From Neorhizobium sp. UBA3556 (GTDB lineage Bacteria; Pseudomonadota; Alphaproteobacteria; Rhizobiales; Rhizobiaceae), in NCBI GenBank assembly GCA_002376235.1, contig DFNX01000016.1, positions 1,240,001 to 1,304,000 on the forward strand: DNA of 64,000 nt, given 5' to 3'. The translations under genes were made by a program, and so were the position numbers. Positions 26,099 to 35,949 of this stretch are shown piece by piece. Each line of letters begins with the position of its first letter. The stretch's first letter is position 1. The notes beneath the pieces are model-generated. The model was not told the DNA's origin. It did no database searches and saw nothing but the letters and a program-made list of their open reading frames with translations.

Positions 26099-26977
26099 AT
26101 GCTCTACGACCTCTCTCTCCACATGGGTTACACCTATGATGTGCCGGCCTCCGGCGCACGCCATGTCATCCGGCTTCTGCCTCTGTCGCTGCCCGATCGC
26201 CAGCGCCTGATCGCAGGCTCGGTCACCGTCTCGCCGGCAACCGACGAAAAGGTCACCTTCATCGACTTCTTCGGCCAGCAGGCGACCTCGGTGCTCGTCC
26301 GCGCCCCGCATGACCGGTTGGATATCCGCATGCAGGCCCGCGTTATGGTCGAGGCCCCAACCATGCAGGCGGACCTTTCCCCGACGCTCGATGTGCTTCG
26401 CACGGAACTGGCTGAGGTCTGGTCCGTCGACCCGTCCTCACCGCATCATTTCACCGGCTCCAGCCCCAGATTGCCGGATGTTCCAGCGATTGCGGCTTAC
26501 GCGCGCGAAGCCTTAAAGCCGCGACAAACGGTGCGCGAAATCGCCGCCGCGCTCTGCACCCGCATCCACAAGGATTTCAAATACGATCCCGAGGCGACAA
26601 CCGTCGACACCACACCGAAGGAAGCCTTCAAACTGAAACGCGGCGTCTGCCAGGATTTTTCGCATGTGATGATCGTCGCACTGCGCAGCCTCGGCATTCC
26701 GGCCGGTTACGTCTCCGGCTTTCTGCGCACAATCCCGCCGCCGGGCAAGGAGCGGCTGGAAGGGGCCGACGCCATGCATGCCTGGGTGCGCGTCTGGTGC
26801 GGTGACGCGCTGGGTTATGTCGAACTCGACCCGACCAACGACATGCCCGCCGGCAGCGACCACATCGTCGTCGGCTACGGCCGCGACTATTCCGACGTCG
26901 CCCCGGTGATCGGCGTGCTCAAAGGTTACGGAAATCAAAAGGCCGATCAGGCGGTTGACGTGATTCCGGTCAAGTAG
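26099..26977 (+). CDS. Transglutaminase-like cysteine peptidase family protein
   Basis: A 292-residue cytoplasmic protein. An N-terminal beta domain (residues 1-155) is followed by the transglutaminase core with Cys184 (RGVCQDFSHVM), His227 (AMHAWVRVW) and Asp244 (VELDPTNDM). All three catalytic residues are present. GGGAGG precedes the ATG at a good distance. It is the third gene of the operon with the DUF2126 protein and the ATP-grasp/alpha-E protein, and probably acts as the peptidase or amidase partner of the ligase. In many genomes an Anbu proteasome-like gene lies next to this cassette; none is adjacent here. Confidence 0.9.
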   Translation: MLYDLSLHMGYTYDVPASGARHVIRLLPLSLPDRQRLIAGSVTVSPATDEKVTFIDFFGQQATSVLVRAPHDRLDIRMQARVMVEAPTMQADLSPTLDVLRTELAEVWSVDPSSPHHFTGSSPRLPDVPAIAAYAREALKPRQTVREIAAALCTRIHKDFKYDPEATTVDTTPKEAFKLKRGVCQDFSHVMIVALRSLGIPAGYVSGFLRTIPPPGKERLEGADAMHAWVRVWCGDALGYVELDPTNDMPAGSDHIVVGYGRDYSDVAPVIGVLKGYGNQKADQAVDVIPVK

Positions 26978-27110
26978 CCCCGTTTTGACGCTGTTTTTGG
27001 CAGATCACTAAAATCCGAACTGTTTCCTTAAGCTGATACAGAGAGCTTTTGTCGCAATAGTCCATTAGAGCGGCCAAATATGCGGGCTGCATTCGGGGAC
27101 AGCGACCATC

Positions 27111-28280
27111 ATGGCCATTTTCAAGCGTTTTGCAGGCGATCGCGGCGGCAATTTTGGAATCATGACGGCTATCATGTTGCCTGTGTTAATCGGTGCGGGC
27201 GGCCTGGCCGTCGACGTGTCGAATATGATGCTATCAAAACGTGGGCTTCAGGAGGCTACCGACGCTGCTGCTTTGGCTGTGGCAACTTATTTGGCACAAG
27301 ATTCATCGGCCACAGAGGCAAAAGCCAAAGAAATGGCCGTGAATTTCGTCAAAGGCCAAATGGCAAACTCAGCCTCCGCGAGCGTGATAGATGAGATTGC
27401 AAAGTCAACGCACACGACGATTACAACAACAACGACATCCGATGGAAAGCGCTACGACATCAAAGTCGCGTCTAATTACACGCTCGCGCTAACTCCTCTC
27501 ATGTCTGTTTTTGGCAAGTATTCCACCCCGATAAGTGCCGATAGCGCTACGACAAGCGGCATCAGCCAAGCGAAAAGTGCGCTGTCAATGACACTTGTTC
27601 TGGATGAATCTGGTTCAATGCTGGCCAACACCGGAGAAACGGTCAAGCCGGAGACGAGTTGTCAGCAGTATGACAGCAACGGATATCCGACAAAGACGAA
27701 GTATCCCTGCTACATCAAGAAAATCGACGCCCTGAAAACTGCAGCCAATCTTTTGCTGGACCAGTTGGACAAGGCAGATCCCAAGGGCAAGTACGTTCGA
27801 ACCAACGCAATTGCGTGGAGCAGTTCGATCCAGGATTCCAACGCTTTCAACTGGGGTACGAGCAACGCCAGAACAGAAGTCATCAACTCGATGTCGGCTG
27901 GTGGCGGCACTGAATCATATGCCCCGATGAAAAGAGCGTATGATAACCTGACCACGATAGGCAAAGGCTCAGAAAGCAAAGTTCAGAGTGATGCCGGAAA
28001 CTCAAAGCTGACGAAATATATCGTTTTCATGACGGATGGCGCAAACAACAGTACCGCATCCGACAGCTACACGGAAACGGTGTGCAATTCGGCCAAATCA
28101 GCTGGAATAAAGATTTACTCGATTGCATTCATGGCGCCGACACGAGGCCAGCAATTGTTGGAGGCATGTGCTAGCGGTGGCGGTTACTACTTCAAGGCGG
28201 AAAGCATGGCCGACCTGCTCGCTGCATTCCAAGCGATCGGAGAAGAAGCAAGCGCGAGCAAGACCCTGCTCACTCAATAA
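27111..28280 (+). CDS. TadG-like pilus-assembly protein with von Willebrand A domain
   Basis: A 389-residue secreted or surface protein. The N-terminus has the TadE/TadG-like segment GNFGIMTAIMLPVLIGAGG, a transmembrane helix at about residues 14-36. Residues about 155-385 form a vWA domain with the complete MIDAS motif DESGS (Asp165, Ser167, Ser169), a Thr in GGGTES and Asp in MTDGANN. Cysteine pairs in the insert (SCQQYDSNGYP ... YPCYIK) suggest an extracytoplasmic location. No other tad or flp genes are near, so this is an orphan copy. GC content and codon choice are visibly lower than in the neighbours, which suggests fast evolution or transfer. A terminator follows. Confidence 0.82.
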   Translation: MAIFKRFAGDRGGNFGIMTAIMLPVLIGAGGLAVDVSNMMLSKRGLQEATDAAALAVATYLAQDSSATEAKAKEMAVNFVKGQMANSASASVIDEIAKSTHTTITTTTTSDGKRYDIKVASNYTLALTPLMSVFGKYSTPISADSATTSGISQAKSALSMTLVLDESGSMLANTGETVKPETSCQQYDSNGYPTKTKYPCYIKKIDALKTAANLLLDQLDKADPKGKYVRTNAIAWSSSIQDSNAFNWGTSNARTEVINSMSAGGGTESYAPMKRAYDNLTTIGKGSESKVQSDAGNSKLTKYIVFMTDGANNSTASDSYTETVCNSAKSAGIKIYSIAFMAPTRGQQLLEACASGGGYYFKAESMADLLAAFQAIGEEASASKTLLTQ

Positions 28281-28345
28281 ACTTTCTGAAGCGACCGAAT
28301 GTGATCGTGATCTCTACTCCGTGATCAAAACACGCCCCAACAAAA

Positions 28346-28371
28346 GCCCCGCCCTCCGCGGGGTCTTCTGC
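28346..28371 (+). terminator. Terminator after the TadG-like gene
   Basis: A six-pair stem CCCCGC/GCGGGG with loop CCTCC is followed by TCTTCT. It lies about 65 bases past the stop and separates this gene from the glycogen operon. Confidence 0.6.
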
Positions 28372-28532
28372 GTCTTACCGCAAGGGCCTACCGCTTACCC
28401 TCCGGCAACCATATTCAACTCGCCCGTTGCAAGGCTTTCACATCGGTGCATAACTGTGCCGATAACATTCTGCCATATCGACTGAATCGGACATTCCTCC
28501 ACCCCGCTCAACCGAGAACAATTGGCGACTAT

Positions 28533-30995
28533 ATGAACAACAAAACTCCCCCCGTCGAAATTCCCTATCCCGCTCCGCGCTCGTCCCGGCCAGAGATCAT
28601 GGCGGAAGAGATCATCGAGCGCCTGACCTACCGCATCGGCAAGGATGCCAAGGTGGCCAAGCCCCATGACTGGCTGACGGCCACGATTCTGGTCGTCCGG
28701 GACAGGATCATTGATAGATGGATGGAGAGTACGCGACAGGCCTATCGGACAGGCCAGAAGCGCGTTTATTACCTATCTCTGGAATTCCTCATCGGCCGCC
28801 TGATGCGCGATGCGGTGAGCAATCTCGGACTGATGGCCGAAATCCGCGATGCGCTGTCTTCGCTCGGCGTCGACGTATCGGTTATCGCAGGTCTTGAGCC
28901 GGATGCGGCACTCGGCAATGGCGGCCTCGGTCGTCTCGCCGCCTGCTTCATGGAGAGCATGGCGACGGTCGACATCCCGGCCTACGGCTACGGCATTCGT
29001 TATATCCACGGCCTGTTCCGCCAGCAGATGGCCGATGGCTGGCAGGTTGAACTGCCGGAAACCTGGCTTGCCCATGGCAACCCATGGGAATTCGAGCGCC
29101 GCGAAAGCTCCTACGAGATCGGCTTCGGCGGTTCGGTCGAAACGATCGGCGGTTACGATGATACGCCGCGTTATGTCTGGAAGCCGGCCGAACGTGTCAT
29201 CGCCATGGCCTACGACACGCCGATCGTCGGCTGGCGCGGCAACCGCGTCAACACGCTCCGCCTCTGGTCGGCCCAGCCGATCGATCCGATCCTGCTTGAT
29301 GCCTTCAACGCCGGCGACCATATCGGCGCGTTGCGCGAGAGCAACAAGGCGGAATCCCTGACCCGCGTTCTTTATCCGGCCGACGCCAACCCGGCCGGTC
29401 AGGAATTGCGTCTGCGCCAGGAATTCTTCTTCTCGTCGGCATCGCTTCAGGACATTTTGCGCCGTCACCTGCAGCAGTATCCGGATTTTACCAACCTTCA
29501 CGAAAAGGTCTCCATCCAGCTGAACGACACCCATCCGGCCGTCTCGATCGGCGAGTTGATGCGGCTGCTCGTCGATATTCACGGCATGGATTTCGACGTC
29601 TCCTGGGAAATCGTCCGCCAGACCTTCTCCTATACCAACCACACGCTTCTCCCCGAAGCGCTGGAAACCTGGCCGGTTCCGCTTTTCGAACGCCTTCTGC
29701 CGCGCCACATGCAGATCGTCTATGCGATCAACGCAAAAATCCTGGTCGAAGCGCGCAAGGAGAAGCGCTTCTCCGATACGCAGGTCCGCGCGATCTCGCT
29801 GATCGATGAAGGCGGCGAGCGTCGGGTGCGCATGGGCAATCTCGCCTTTGTCGGTTCCCATTCGATCAACGGCGTCTCGGCGCTGCATACCGACCTGATG
29901 AAGGTCACGGTCTTTGCCGATCTGCACACGCTCTACCCGACCCGCATCAACAACAAGACCAACGGCATCACCCCTCGCCGCTGGCTGATGCAGTGCAATC
30001 CGGGCCTCACGTCGCTGATCCGCGATGCGATCGGCGACAAGTTCCTCGACGATACCGAAGCGCTGGTTGAGCTGGACAAGTTCGCCGACGACGCAAGCTT
30101 CCAGGAAAAGTTTGCGGCGGTGAAACGGGTAAACAAGGTGGCGCTGACCAATCTCGTCGGCAGCCGCATGGGCATCAGGCTCGATCCATCGGCGCTGTTC
30201 GACATCCAGATCAAGCGCATCCATGAATACAAGCGCCAGCTTCTCAACATTGTCGAAGCCGTCGCACTCTACGACCAGATCCGCTCGCACCCGGAACTGG
30301 ACTGGGTACCGCGCGTAAAACTCTTCGCCGGCAAGGCGGCGCCGAGCTATCACAATGCCAAGCTGATCATCAAACTGGCAAATGACGTTGCTCGCGTCAT
30401 CAACAACGACCCGTCGGTGCGCGGCCTGCTGAAAGTCGTCTTCGTTCCGAACTACAACGTCTCGCTGGCTGAAACCATCGTGCCTGCGGCCGACCTTTCG
30501 GAGCAGATCTCGACCGCCGGCATGGAAGCATCCGGCACCGGCAACATGAAATTTGGTCTGAACGGCGCGCTGACGATCGGCACGCTTGACGGCGCCAATG
30601 TCGAGATGCGGGAACATGTCGGCGACGACAATATCGTCATCTTCGGCCTGACGGCGGACGAAGTGGCAAAGGTGCGCTCGGACGGGCATAACCCGCGCGC
30701 ATTGATCGAGCAGTCGCCGGAGCTTGCCCAGGCTTTGAACGCCATCGCCTCGGGCGTGTTCTCGCCGGACGACCGGTCGCGTTTCCAGGAATTGATCGAC
30801 GGCATCTATAACCACGACTGGTTCATGGTCGCCGCCGACTTCGATGCCTATGCTGCGGCACAGCGCACCGTTGACCAAATCTGGACAGACCCTAAATCCT
30901 GGTATTCAAAGACAATTCGCAATACCGCCCGGATGGGCTGGTTCTCTTCGGACCGCACAATCCGCCAGTACGCGTCGGAAATCTGGAGAGCCTGA
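28533..30995 (+). CDS. glgP: Glycogen phosphorylase
   Basis: An 820-residue family GT35 phosphorylase that releases glucose-1-phosphate from glycogen ends. Motifs are YYLSLEFLIGR, the substrate loop DAALGNGGLGRLAACFMES, QLNDTHP, and the PLP site EASGTGNMKFGLNGA with Lys673 forming the Schiff base. The ATG at 28533 gives MNNKTPPVEIPYP; an in-frame ATG at 28446 would add 29 residues with no resemblance. It is first in the glgP-glgB-glgC-glgA-pgm run, and its last base is shared with the start of glgB (TGATG). This degradation gene is grouped with the synthesis genes, as in Agrobacterium. Confidence 0.97.
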   Translation: MNNKTPPVEIPYPAPRSSRPEIMAEEIIERLTYRIGKDAKVAKPHDWLTATILVVRDRIIDRWMESTRQAYRTGQKRVYYLSLEFLIGRLMRDAVSNLGLMAEIRDALSSLGVDVSVIAGLEPDAALGNGGLGRLAACFMESMATVDIPAYGYGIRYIHGLFRQQMADGWQVELPETWLAHGNPWEFERRESSYEIGFGGSVETIGGYDDTPRYVWKPAERVIAMAYDTPIVGWRGNRVNTLRLWSAQPIDPILLDAFNAGDHIGALRESNKAESLTRVLYPADANPAGQELRLRQEFFFSSASLQDILRRHLQQYPDFTNLHEKVSIQLNDTHPAVSIGELMRLLVDIHGMDFDVSWEIVRQTFSYTNHTLLPEALETWPVPLFERLLPRHMQIVYAINAKILVEARKEKRFSDTQVRAISLIDEGGERRVRMGNLAFVGSHSINGVSALHTDLMKVTVFADLHTLYPTRINNKTNGITPRRWLMQCNPGLTSLIRDAIGDKFLDDTEALVELDKFADDASFQEKFAAVKRVNKVALTNLVGSRMGIRLDPSALFDIQIKRIHEYKRQLLNIVEAVALYDQIRSHPELDWVPRVKLFAGKAAPSYHNAKLIIKLANDVARVINNDPSVRGLLKVVFVPNYNVSLAETIVPAADLSEQISTAGMEASGTGNMKFGLNGALTIGTLDGANVEMREHVGDDNIVIFGLTADEVAKVRSDGHNPRALIEQSPELAQALNAIASGVFSPDDRSRFQELIDGIYNHDWFMVAADFDAYAAAQRTVDQIWTDPKSWYSKTIRNTARMGWFSSDRTIRQYASEIWRA

Positions 30996-33211
30996 TGACA
31001 AAATCGCCGAGTGCGCTCGATGACGGAAGATCTCCTGGAGAAATCCCGTTGTCCGAGATCGAGGCGATTTTGGCAGGCAGGCATACGAACCCTTTCGCCG
31101 TGCTTGGGCTTCACAAGCTCGGCGAAAAATATCGCGCCCGCTGCTTTATCCCCGGTGCAGAAGAGGTCACGGCACTATCGCTGAGCGGCGCAGAGCTTGG
31201 CGAACTCACCCGCCGCCATGAGGCTGGATATTTCGAAGGCTTGGTCGACGCCACCCATCTGCAGCCGATCCGCTACCGTGCGGAACGCGGTGATGTCGAA
31301 TGGGCGGTGACCGACCCCTATTCCTTCGGCCCGGTTCTCGGCCCGATGGACGATTACCTTCTGCGCGAAGGCTCGCATCTACGCCTTTTCGACAAGATGG
31401 GCGCTCATCCGATCAAGCATGAAGGGGTCGACGGTTTTCACTTCGCCGTCTGGGCACCGAATGCCAGGCGTGTCTCCGTCGTCGGAGAATTCAACAACTG
31501 GGACGGCCGACGCCATGTCATGCGGCTGCGCCAGGATACCGGCATCTGGGAAATTTTCGCACCCGATGTCCGTGCAGGCTCAGCCTACAAGTTCGAGATC
31601 ATCGGCAAGGATGGCAAACTGCAGCCGCTGAAGGCCGATCCGTTTGCACGGCGCGCCGAAATGCGACCGAAGACCGCCTCGGTAACGGCAGCGGAACTGG
31701 CCCAGGAATGGGAAGACGAAGCCCACCGTGAATTCTGGGAAAAGGCCGACCATCGCCGCCAGCCGATCACCATATATGAAGTGCATGCCGGTTCATGGCA
31801 GCGCCGCGACGACGGCACGTTCCTCTCCTGGGACGAACTCGCCTCGCGCCTGATCCCCTATTGTGTCGACATGGGCTTCACCCATATCGAGTTCCTGCCG
31901 ATCACCGAACATCCCTATGATCCGTCCTGGGGTTATCAGACGACCGGCCTTTACGCCCCGTCCGCCCGTTTCGGCGAGCCGGAAGGCTTTGCCCGTTTCG
32001 TCAACGGCTGCCACAAGGTCGGCATAGGCGTCATCCTCGACTGGGTACCGGCGCATTTCCCGACCGACGCTCACGGACTGCGTGATTTCGATGGAACCGC
32101 GCTTTATGAACATGCCGATCCGCGTCAGGGCTACCATCCTGACTGGAATACCGCGATCTACAATTTCGGCCGCGTCGAGGTTCTATCCTACCTCATCAAC
32201 AACGCGCTCTACTGGGCGGAAAAATACCATCTCGATGGCCTGCGCGTCGATGCCGTCGCCTCGATGCTCTATCTCGATTATTCCCGCCGCGAGGGGGAAT
32301 GGATCCCGAACGAATATGGCGGCCGCGAAAATCTGGAATCGGTTCGCTTCCTGCAGAAGATGAACTCCCTCTCTTACGGCGCGCATCCGGGCGTGATGAC
32401 GATTGCCGAGGAATCGACGTCCTGGCCCAAGGTTTCGGCACCTGTACATGAAGGCGGGCTTGGCTTCGGCTTCAAGTGGAACATGGGTTTCATGCACGAC
32501 ACGCTGAGCTACCTCGCGCGAGAACCCGTCCACCGGAAACATCACCACAACGCCATCACCTTCGGTCTCGTCTACGCTTTCGCCGAAAACTTCGTCCTGC
32601 CGCTCAGCCATGACGAGGTGGTTCACGGCAAAGGTTCGCTGATCGCCAAGATGGCCGGTGACGACTGGCAAAAATTCGCCAACCTCAGGGCCTATTACGG
32701 TTTCATGTGGGGCTATCCCGGCAAGAAGCTTCTGTTCATGGGGCAGGAATTTGCGCAATGGAGCGAATGGAGCGAGAGCAAATCCCTCGACTGGAACTTG
32801 CTGAGCTATCACCCGCATGAAGGGATGCGGCGTCTCGTTCGCGATCTCAATTTCTGTTACCGGTCAAAGCCGGCGCTGCACGCGCGCGACTGCGAGGGCG
32901 AAGGTTTCCGCTGGTTGATCGTCGATGACGCCGACAATTCCGTCTTCGCCTGGCTGCGAATGGCGCCGGGTGAAAAGCCGGTCGCCGTCATCACCAATTT
33001 CACGCCTGTTTATCGCGCGAACTACAGGCTCCCCTTGCCAAATGCAGGCAAATGGCGGGAAGTTCTCAATACCGACGCCGAGATTTATGGCGGCAGCGGC
33101 AAGGGAAATGGCGGCAAGGTGCAGGCTGTGGAGGCCGGAGGAAGCATCTGGGCGGACGTCACCTTGCCACCTTTGGCGACGATCATGCTGGAATTTGCAG
33201 ACAAGGAATAA
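30995..33211 (+). CDS. glgB: 1,4-alpha-glucan branching enzyme
   Basis: A 738-residue GH13 enzyme that makes the alpha-1,6 branches of glycogen. Two N-terminal modules (N1, about residues 20-115, and CBM48, about 130-225, with FAVWAPNARRVSVVGEFNNWD) precede the barrel. Catalytic segments are DWVPAHFPTD, DGLRVDAVASM (nucleophile Asp), TIAEESTSWP (acid Glu) and LPLSHDEVVHGK. The two-module N-terminus makes it a type-1 long GlgB. The ATG overlaps the glgP stop by one base, so it depends on reinitiation. It lies 13 bases ahead of glgC. Confidence 0.97.
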   Translation: MTKSPSALDDGRSPGEIPLSEIEAILAGRHTNPFAVLGLHKLGEKYRARCFIPGAEEVTALSLSGAELGELTRRHEAGYFEGLVDATHLQPIRYRAERGDVEWAVTDPYSFGPVLGPMDDYLLREGSHLRLFDKMGAHPIKHEGVDGFHFAVWAPNARRVSVVGEFNNWDGRRHVMRLRQDTGIWEIFAPDVRAGSAYKFEIIGKDGKLQPLKADPFARRAEMRPKTASVTAAELAQEWEDEAHREFWEKADHRRQPITIYEVHAGSWQRRDDGTFLSWDELASRLIPYCVDMGFTHIEFLPITEHPYDPSWGYQTTGLYAPSARFGEPEGFARFVNGCHKVGIGVILDWVPAHFPTDAHGLRDFDGTALYEHADPRQGYHPDWNTAIYNFGRVEVLSYLINNALYWAEKYHLDGLRVDAVASMLYLDYSRREGEWIPNEYGGRENLESVRFLQKMNSLSYGAHPGVMTIAEESTSWPKVSAPVHEGGLGFGFKWNMGFMHDTLSYLAREPVHRKHHHNAITFGLVYAFAENFVLPLSHDEVVHGKGSLIAKMAGDDWQKFANLRAYYGFMWGYPGKKLLFMGQEFAQWSEWSESKSLDWNLLSYHPHEGMRRLVRDLNFCYRSKPALHARDCEGEGFRWLIVDDADNSVFAWLRMAPGEKPVAVITNFTPVYRANYRLPLPNAGKWREVLNTDAEIYGGSGKGNGGKVQAVEAGGSIWADVTLPPLATIMLEFADKE

Positions 33212-33224
33212 GGGAGGGAGAACC

Positions 33225-34490
33225 ATGAACGACAAGCAACGCATCCAGCCTCTGTCTCGTGACGCCATGGCCTATGTTCTGGCCGGTGGCCGAGGCAGCC
33301 GCCTCAAGGAACTGACCGATCGACGCGCCAAGCCCGCCGTCTATTTCGGCGGCAAGGCCCGCATCATCGATTTCGCTCTCTCCAACGCGCTGAATTCCGG
33401 CATCCGCCGCATCGGCGTCGCCACCCAGTACAAGGCCCATTCGCTGATCCGCCATATGCAGCGCGGCTGGAACTTCTTCCGCCCCGAGCGTAACGAGAGC
33501 TTCGACATCCTGCCCGCCTCGCAGCGCGTCTCGGAAACGCAATGGTATGAAGGCACCGCCGACGCCGTTTACCAGAACATCGATATCATCGAGGGTTATG
33601 CGACCGAATACATGGTCATCCTCGCTGGCGACCATGTCTACAAGATGGACTACGAACTGATGTTGCAGCAGCACGTCAATTCCGGCGCAGACGTCACCGT
33701 CGGCTGCCTGGAAGTGCCGCGCATGGAAGCGACCGGCTTTGGCGTCATGCATGTCAACGAGAAGGACGAGATCATCGATTTCGTCGAAAAACCGGCCGAT
33801 CCGCCAGGCATTCCAGGCAATCCGAATTTCGCGCTGGCCTCGATGGGCATCTATGTCTTCCACACCAAATTCCTGATCGAAGCCCTGAAGCGCGACGCCG
33901 AAGTTCAAGGCTCAAGTCGCGATTTCGGCAAGGACATCATTCCCTATATCGTCGAGCACGGGAAAGCGGTGGCTCACCGTTTTGCAGACAGCTGCGTCCG
34001 CTCCGATTACGAACGTGAGCCTTACTGGCGTGATGCCGGCACGATCGACGCTTACTGGCAGGCCAATATCGACCTGACCGAAATCGTTCCCGGCCTCGAC
34101 CTCTACGACAAATCCTGGCCGATCTGGACCTATGCGGAAATCACCGCGCCGGCGAAATTCGTCCATGATGATGAAAACCGCCGTGGCTCCGCTACCTCGT
34201 CGGTCATCTCCGGTGACTGCATCATCTCCGGCTCGTCGCTCAACAAGAGCCTGCTTTTCACCGGCGTGCGTGCAAACTCCTATTCGAAACTCGACGGCGC
34301 GGTCGTGCTGCCGAATGTCCGTATCGGCCGCCGCGCCCAGCTTCGTGATGTTGTCATCGACCATGGTGTAACCATTCCGGAAGGTCTGATTGTCGGCGAG
34401 GACCCCGAACTCGACGCCAAGCGCTTCCGTCGCACCGAAAGTGGCATTTGCCTCATCACGCAGAAGATGATCGACAAGTTGGATTTGTGA
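33225..34490 (+). CDS. glgC: Glucose-1-phosphate adenylyltransferase (ADP-glucose pyrophosphorylase)
   Basis: A 421-residue enzyme for the committed and allosterically controlled step of glycogen synthesis: ATP plus glucose-1-phosphate to ADP-glucose. The nucleotide site is AYVLAGGRGSRLKELTDRRAKPAV, the catalytic Asp lies in LAGDHVYKMDY and the sugar-phosphate region is FVEKPADPP; a left-handed beta-helix forms the C-terminus. The Agrobacterium enzyme is activated by fructose-6-phosphate and pyruvate, so that is likely here. GGGAGGGAG gives a strong ribosome binding site for the ATG at 33225. The stop codon overlaps the glgA start by one base. Confidence 0.97.
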   Translation: MNDKQRIQPLSRDAMAYVLAGGRGSRLKELTDRRAKPAVYFGGKARIIDFALSNALNSGIRRIGVATQYKAHSLIRHMQRGWNFFRPERNESFDILPASQRVSETQWYEGTADAVYQNIDIIEGYATEYMVILAGDHVYKMDYELMLQQHVNSGADVTVGCLEVPRMEATGFGVMHVNEKDEIIDFVEKPADPPGIPGNPNFALASMGIYVFHTKFLIEALKRDAEVQGSSRDFGKDIIPYIVEHGKAVAHRFADSCVRSDYEREPYWRDAGTIDAYWQANIDLTEIVPGLDLYDKSWPIWTYAEITAPAKFVHDDENRRGSATSSVISGDCIISGSSLNKSLLFTGVRANSYSKLDGAVVLPNVRIGRRAQLRDVVIDHGVTIPEGLIVGEDPELDAKRFRRTESGICLITQKMIDKLDL

Positions 34491-35947
34491 TGCAGGTTCT
34501 TTCGGTCGCTTCCGAAGTCTATCCTCTGGTCAAGACCGGCGGCCTGGCCGATGTGGCCGGCGCGCTGCCGCTGGCGCTCTGCAAACAGGGCCTTGCGGTG
34601 AAGACGCTGATGCCCGGCTACCCCGCAGTCATGCGGATTGCTGGAAACGCGATCCTCAAGCGGACCTTTCCCGACCTTCTCGGCACCGAGGCGCGTATCC
34701 TCGAGATCGAGCATCAGGGCCTCGACCTGCTCATTCTCGATTGTCCCGAACTGTTCGACCGCGATGGTGGCCCCTATCTCGATGTGACCGGCAAGGATTA
34801 CCCGGACAACTGGAAGCGTTTCGCGGCCCTGTCGAAAGCCGGTGCAATCATCGCACAACAGGGCTTGAGCGGTGATCCCGGTGGCTGGAAACCGGACCTC
34901 GTGCATGTGCATGACTGGCAGGCGGCCATGGTTCCGGCCTTCATGCGCTATGCGGACGAGCCGGAAGTGCCGAGCCTGCTCACCATCCACAACATCGCTT
35001 TCCAGGGCATTTTCGGCGCGGACATCTTTCCGCAGTTGGAACTGCCGCCGCACGCCTTTTCCATCGATGGCGTCGAATATTTCGGCAATGTCGGCTTCCT
35101 GAAGGCCGGATTGCAGGCAAGCTGGGCAATCTCGACTGTAAGCCCCTCCTATGCGGAAGAAATTCTGACACCGGAATACGGCTTGGGGCTGGAAGGCCTG
35201 CTCCAGTATCGCGCCTCTGATCTTGCCGGCATCGTCAACGGCATAGATACCGACGTCTGGAACCCGCAAACCGACCGGATGCTGGCAGCCTCCTATTCCG
35301 CTGCATCGCTGAACACACGCGAGACAAACAAGCGACTGGTCGCCGAGCGATTTGCGCTCGAACCGGGTGATGGCCCGCTCTTTTGTGTCGTCTCACGCCT
35401 GACCGAACAGAAGGGCATGGACCTTCTTGCGGCTTCGATCGACGATCTCATCGTCAGTGGCGCCCGCCTCGCCGTGCTCGGTTCTGGCGACAAGCTGCTT
35501 GAGGACACGTTCCATGCCGCCGCGACCCGCCATCCCGGCAAGGTCGGCCTGATTGCGGCCTATGACGAGCCGCTCTCCCATATGATGCAGGCAGGCTGCG
35601 ACGCGATCGTGATCCCCTCCCGTTTCGAACCATGCGGCCTCACCCAGCTTTATGGTCTGCGCTATGGCTGCGTGCCGATCGTATCGCGCGTCGGCGGTTT
35701 GAACGATACCGTCATCGATGCTAGCCATGCAGGCCTTGCGTCGGGTGCTGCGACCGGCATTTCCTTCGGCCCCGTTACCGCTGAAAATCTCTCCCGCTCT
35801 CTTCGTCGTGCCATCCGCCTTTATAAGGACCAGAATGTCTGGACTGGTATGCAGAAGCAGGGCATGAAATCCGATGTTTCATGGAGCAGCAGCGCCGCCC
35901 TGTACGCTGATCTGTTTTCCGAAATTCTTGTACGAAAAGGCCTTTGA
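34490..35947 (+). CDS. glgA: Glycogen synthase (ADP-glucose)
   Basis: A 485-residue GT5 glucosyltransferase with a GT-B fold that elongates alpha-1,4-glucan from ADP-glucose. The N-terminal KTGGLADVAGALP loop (residues 15-27) binds the donor. VHVHDWQAAM and LTIHNIAFQGIF belong to the N-domain, and IPSRFEPCGLTQLYGLRYG is the C-terminal donor motif with the conserved Glu. The ATG at 34490 shares a base with the glgC stop (TGATG). pgm follows two bases after its stop. Confidence 0.97.
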   Translation: MQVLSVASEVYPLVKTGGLADVAGALPLALCKQGLAVKTLMPGYPAVMRIAGNAILKRTFPDLLGTEARILEIEHQGLDLLILDCPELFDRDGGPYLDVTGKDYPDNWKRFAALSKAGAIIAQQGLSGDPGGWKPDLVHVHDWQAAMVPAFMRYADEPEVPSLLTIHNIAFQGIFGADIFPQLELPPHAFSIDGVEYFGNVGFLKAGLQASWAISTVSPSYAEEILTPEYGLGLEGLLQYRASDLAGIVNGIDTDVWNPQTDRMLAASYSAASLNTRETNKRLVAERFALEPGDGPLFCVVSRLTEQKGMDLLAASIDDLIVSGARLAVLGSGDKLLEDTFHAAATRHPGKVGLIAAYDEPLSHMMQAGCDAIVIPSRFEPCGLTQLYGLRYGCVPIVSRVGGLNDTVIDASHAGLASGAATGISFGPVTAENLSRSLRRAIRLYKDQNVWTGMQKQGMKSDVSWSSSAALYADLFSEILVRKGL

Positions 35948-35949
35948 GC

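Noticed and set aside
28773..30878. 701-codon ORF opposite glgP
   Set aside because: Entirely antisense to glgP, whose PLP and substrate motifs are unmistakable; long antisense ORFs are expected in high-GC genes.
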